Source of the DNA: Candidatus Aquidulcis frankliniae | Lineage (GTDB): Bacteria; Chloroflexota; Limnocylindria; Limnocylindrales; Limnocylindraceae | Assembly: GCA_009925905.1 (NCBI GenBank) | Contig: RFPZ01000052.1 | Coordinates: forward strand, 1-8,580 | Length of the DNA stretch: 8,580 bases | Reading direction: 5' to 3' | In this document: positions 6,403 to 8,580 of the stretch, piece after piece | Layout of the letters: every line of letters begins with the position of its first letter | Position numbering within the stretch: the first letter of the stretch is position 1 | Notes under the pieces: model-generated | The model's input: only the letters and a program-made list of their open reading frames with translations | Told to the model about the DNA's origin: nothing | Database searches by the model: none | Made by a program: the position numbers and the translations under genes

Positions 6403-7689
6403 GTGACGAAGAAAACCGCACCGATTGACCTCACGCCCGCACCAGAGCGCGCCTTCCTGATCGCGGTTGACACTCGAAGCGACGAAGGATGGCCAGCTGA
6501 GGATAGCCTTCAAGAGTTGGCAAGCTTAGCTCGAACTGCGGGTGCTGAAGTTGTCGGTGCTGAATGGCAACAGCGACGTCACCCTGACCCCGACACGTAC
6601 ATTGGCGCTGGTAAAGCGCAAGAGCTGCTCGCCGCCAAAGTGGAAACAGGATTCACCGTTCTGATTGCCGATGACGAACTTTCGCCAACGCAGCAGCGTG
6701 GCCTCGAAGAGGTACTTGGCGTCAAAGTGATTGATCGCAGCCGGCTCATCCTTGACATCTTCGCCCTGCACGCGCGCACTCGTGAGGGTCGCCTCCAAGT
6801 AGAGCTCGCTCAGCTTGAATACCAGTTGCCCCGCCTCACAAATCTCTGGACACACCTCTCGCGTACCGGTGGCGGCATCGGCACGCGGGGTCCGGGCGAG
6901 TCGCAGCTTGAAACCGACCGCCGGTTGATCCGTGACCGAATCTCGGTGATGAAAGCCCGCGTTGACCAGGTGCGCCGGAACCGCGAGACGGGTGCGAAGA
7001 GCCGCACCACACGTGGTGAGCCAACCGTTGCCATCGTTGGCTACACGAATGCCGGCAAGTCAACACTGCTGAACAGCCTCGTTGGTAGCAGCGTGGTGCT
7101 GGCCGAGGATCGCTTGTTCGCCACCCTAGATCCGACCAGCCGTAGAGTTCGGCTGCCGGGCGGCCTGAATGCCATCGTTACCGACACTGTGGGATTCATC
7201 CACAAGCTGCCACATCAACTCGTTGATGCGTTCCGCGCCACCCTTGAAGAAGTGTCCCGTGCCGATCTACTCCTCGAGGTGGTTGATGCTTCAGACCATC
7301 ACGCCCTTGAACACCGCGCAACCGTGCAGGCCGTTCTTGACGATCTCGGCGCGTCAGAGAAGCCTCGCATTATTGCCGCCAACAAGATCGATGCGGCTGA
7401 GATGCACCCACGCGAAATTGACCCCGCAGCACTCGGCGTTTCGGCGGCGACGGGGCTTGGTCTTGGGCCGCTCCGCAGCGCCCTTGAGGAGTCCCTCCAG
7501 CGCCAAGGAACTCCTGTGGACCTCCGCCTTCCGTATACGGCGGTGGGGGAGGTTGAGGCGATTCGCGCCCGGGGCGGCATCCAGGTGGCCTATGACGAGG
7601 ATGCCCTTCATGTCACAGGTTTTGCCACCCCTGAAATGGCTAGCGAGCTGAAGCGCCTGAAGCGCAACTCGACAGCGAAGTTGCTCTAG
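6403..7689 (+). CDS. hflX: Ribosome-splitting GTPase HflX
   Basis: HflX is a GTPase that binds the 50S subunit and splits stalled or hibernating ribosomes, often under heat or other stress. From GTG 6403 it has 428 residues, normal for the family. The N-terminal HflX domain shows DPDTYIGAGKAQEL (~62-75), DDELSPTQQRGLEE and the VKVIDRSRLILDIFALHARTREG region (~107-129), then the Gly-rich hinge GGGIGTRGPGE (156-166) and a helical linker. The G domain has G1 GYTNAGKS (213-220), G2 ATLDPT, G3 DTVG (261-264) with FIHKLPHQLVDAF, G4 NKID (327-330) and G5 SA (347-348). The GTG start, 7 nt after the miaA stop, follows GAGGGA and begins the protein just before the conserved N-terminus; the frame is open further upstream but overlaps miaA and is not used. 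It is the last gene of the intact cluster. Confidence 0.97.
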   Translation: MTKKTAPIDLTPAPERAFLIAVDTRSDEGWPAEDSLQELASLARTAGAEVVGAEWQQRRHPDPDTYIGAGKAQELLAAKVETGFTVLIADDELSPTQQRGLEEVLGVKVIDRSRLILDIFALHARTREGRLQVELAQLEYQLPRLTNLWTHLSRTGGGIGTRGPGESQLETDRRLIRDRISVMKARVDQVRRNRETGAKSRTTRGEPTVAIVGYTNAGKSTLLNSLVGSSVVLAEDRLFATLDPTSRRVRLPGGLNAIVTDTVGFIHKLPHQLVDAFRATLEEVSRADLLLEVVDASDHHALEHRATVQAVLDDLGASEKPRIIAANKIDAAEMHPREIDPAALGVSAATGLGLGPLRSALEESLQRQGTPVDLRLPYTAVGEVEAIRARGGIQVAYDEDALHVTGFATPEMASELKRLKRNSTAKLL

Positions 7690-7693
7690 GCCA

Positions 7694-7716
7694 GCAACCT
7701 GCCAGGGACAGGTTGC
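7694..7716 (+). terminator. Hairpin after hflX, possible terminator
   Basis: GCAACCTG (7694-7701) and CAGGTTGC (7709-7716) form a perfect 8-bp stem with a 7-nt loop, starting 5 nt after the hflX stop. The position suits the end of the operon. No U-run follows (AGCGGGGTGG), so it is not a classical intrinsic terminator. GGTTGCAG recurs at 7725-7732, which could allow an alternative pairing. Confidence 0.4.
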
Positions 7717-7810
7717 AGCGGGGTGGTTGCAGGAAGCGGTTCTGTGCTTGGCGTTCTCCCAATCTTGGTTCCGATAATGATAGTTATGTGACGAAGTAGG
7801 CTGCCATGCC

Positions 7811-8580
7811 GCCCTGGGTGCCACTGATTATCTGTACATCAGCCACCTGCATCGAGATCACTTCGACCCTGAGTGGCTCAAGGCCTACTGCAACAAGGAT
7901 GCGGTGGTCATCCTCCCCGCCTACCCGCTTCCGGAGCTCAAAGAGGCCCTCCAGGGGCTCGGATTCCATACGTTTATCGAGACGCAGTCGGGCGTCCCTG
8001 TGCTCCACGGTGGCCTCAGCATCGTTGTGGAGGCCCTCACAGCCCCCACGGACGGTCCAATTGGTGATTCCGCACTCCTCGTCGACGACGGCGAAGAGCG
8101 CCTCCTGAACCTCAATGACAGCCGCCCTACTGATCCAGACCGCCTCCTCGTGCAAGGCGCCATCGATATCTGTCTCCTGCAGTTCAGCGGTGCGATCTGG
8201 TATCCCATGGTCTATGAGATGCCGACGAAGGCTGCTGAGGCGCTCGCCAAGAAGAAACGCGCCGCGCAGTTCACCCGTGCCGCCCGATACGTGGAGATCA
8301 TTTCGCCTCGTGTGGTGATCCCATCGGCGGGACCCCCCTGCTTCCTTGACGATGAGCTCTTCCGCTGGAACGACGTCCACGACGCCGATGATTCGATCTT
8401 CCCCGACCAGCGCTTCATGGTCGAACGCCTACAGGCTGAGGGCCAGGCAGCCGTTCTGATGCTCCCGGGGAGCGTCGGAGCGTTCAACGCTGATGGTGTC
8501 TTCGAGGTGCAGCACCCCAATGGTGATCTGTCTGTGCAGGATGTCTTTGCGAATAAGGAAGTGTATTTGCGCAGATACGC
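7811..8580 (+). CDS. Truncated metallo-beta-lactamase-fold hydrolase (UlaG/CMAH-like), both ends missing
   Basis: The frame reads straight into TDYLYISHLHRDHFDPEW, the HxHxDH metal-binding motif of the metallo-beta-lactamase fold. It then shows PTDGPIGDSALLVDDGEE, NLNDSRP, LLQFSGAIWYPMVYEMP, ISPRVVIPSAGPPCFLDDELF and IFPDQRFMVERL. This set resembles bacterial MBL-fold proteins related to UlaG and CMP-N-acetylneuraminate hydroxylase, many of which carry a Rieske [2Fe-2S] domain downstream. No Rieske cysteines lie within the window, and the substrate is unknown. The N-terminal ~60 residues of the fold (the strands with a GHA-type motif) are absent; the 120 bp upstream encode nothing like them in any forward frame, and the frame is closed by stops at 7778-7783. 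No plausible start codon precedes the motif, so this is a 5'-truncated gene entering at a junction near 7800-7815. It continues past the window end. Family confidence is good, gene integrity poor. Confidence 0.8.

Noticed and set aside
7806..8108. Plus-strand frame starting ATG 7806
   Set aside because: It has a nearby ATG but encodes Ser/Thr/Pro-rich sequence out of frame with the MBL-fold motifs.
7784..8380. Minus-strand open frame of 198 aa opposite the MBL-fold gene
   Set aside because: The plus strand carries the clear HxHxDH and other family motifs over the whole span, so the reverse frame is a shadow.
1..8580. CRISPR arrays, tRNA or rRNA genes, and insertion sequences
   Set aside because: I looked for regular repeats, tRNA-like arms and transposase motifs on both strands by eye and saw none.

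Overview
The window is a GC-rich, gene-dense bacterial fragment. From about 303 to 7689 it holds one tightly packed, all-forward cluster of housekeeping genes: the 3' end of ruvB, then tgt, recA, recX, rny, miaA and hflX. Most gaps are under 10 bp; the exception is 135 bp in front of rny. Ribonuclease Y next to recA-recX, followed by miaA and hflX, recalls Actinomycetota and Chloroflexota (Terrabacteria-type) arrangements. I cannot choose between these phyla from the sequence alone.

Both edges of the cluster are abrupt. On the left, recognisable RuvB starts mid-protein at about 303. Immediately upstream, on the opposite strand, an open frame reads off the window edge and looks like an internal piece of a phage large terminase ATPase. 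On the right, after the complete hflX and about 120 bp of non-coding DNA, a forward frame enters directly at the metal-binding motif of a metallo-beta-lactamase-fold protein (UlaG / CMP-NeuAc-hydroxylase-like group). Its N-terminal strands are absent, and it also runs off the window. The two truncations suggest either real rearrangements or chimeric joins from amplification or assembly; the sequence alone cannot separate these.

Region by region: 1-302 is the phage-like fragment (minus strand). 303-761 is the RuvB C-terminal third to half. 758-2074 is tgt, which lacks any ATG/GTG/TTG start before a conserved internal Met; a CTG overlapping the ruvB stop as CTGA is the best start candidate. 2078-3160 is recA and 3170-3778 is recX. 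3779-3913 is a short intergenic region with a possible promoter. 3914-5440 is rny, 5442-6395 is miaA and 6403-7689 is hflX. 7690-7810 is non-coding, with a hairpin. 7811-8580 is the truncated MBL-fold protein.

Functionally the cluster joins recombination and repair (RuvB, RecA and its modulator RecX) with tRNA modification (Tgt for queuosine at position 34, MiaA for i6A37), mRNA turnover (RNase Y) and ribosome rescue (HflX). I do not see a new defence or mobile system here. The most worthwhile leads are the two breakpoints, the non-canonical tgt start, and the hairpin-rich low-constraint tgt tail in front of recA.
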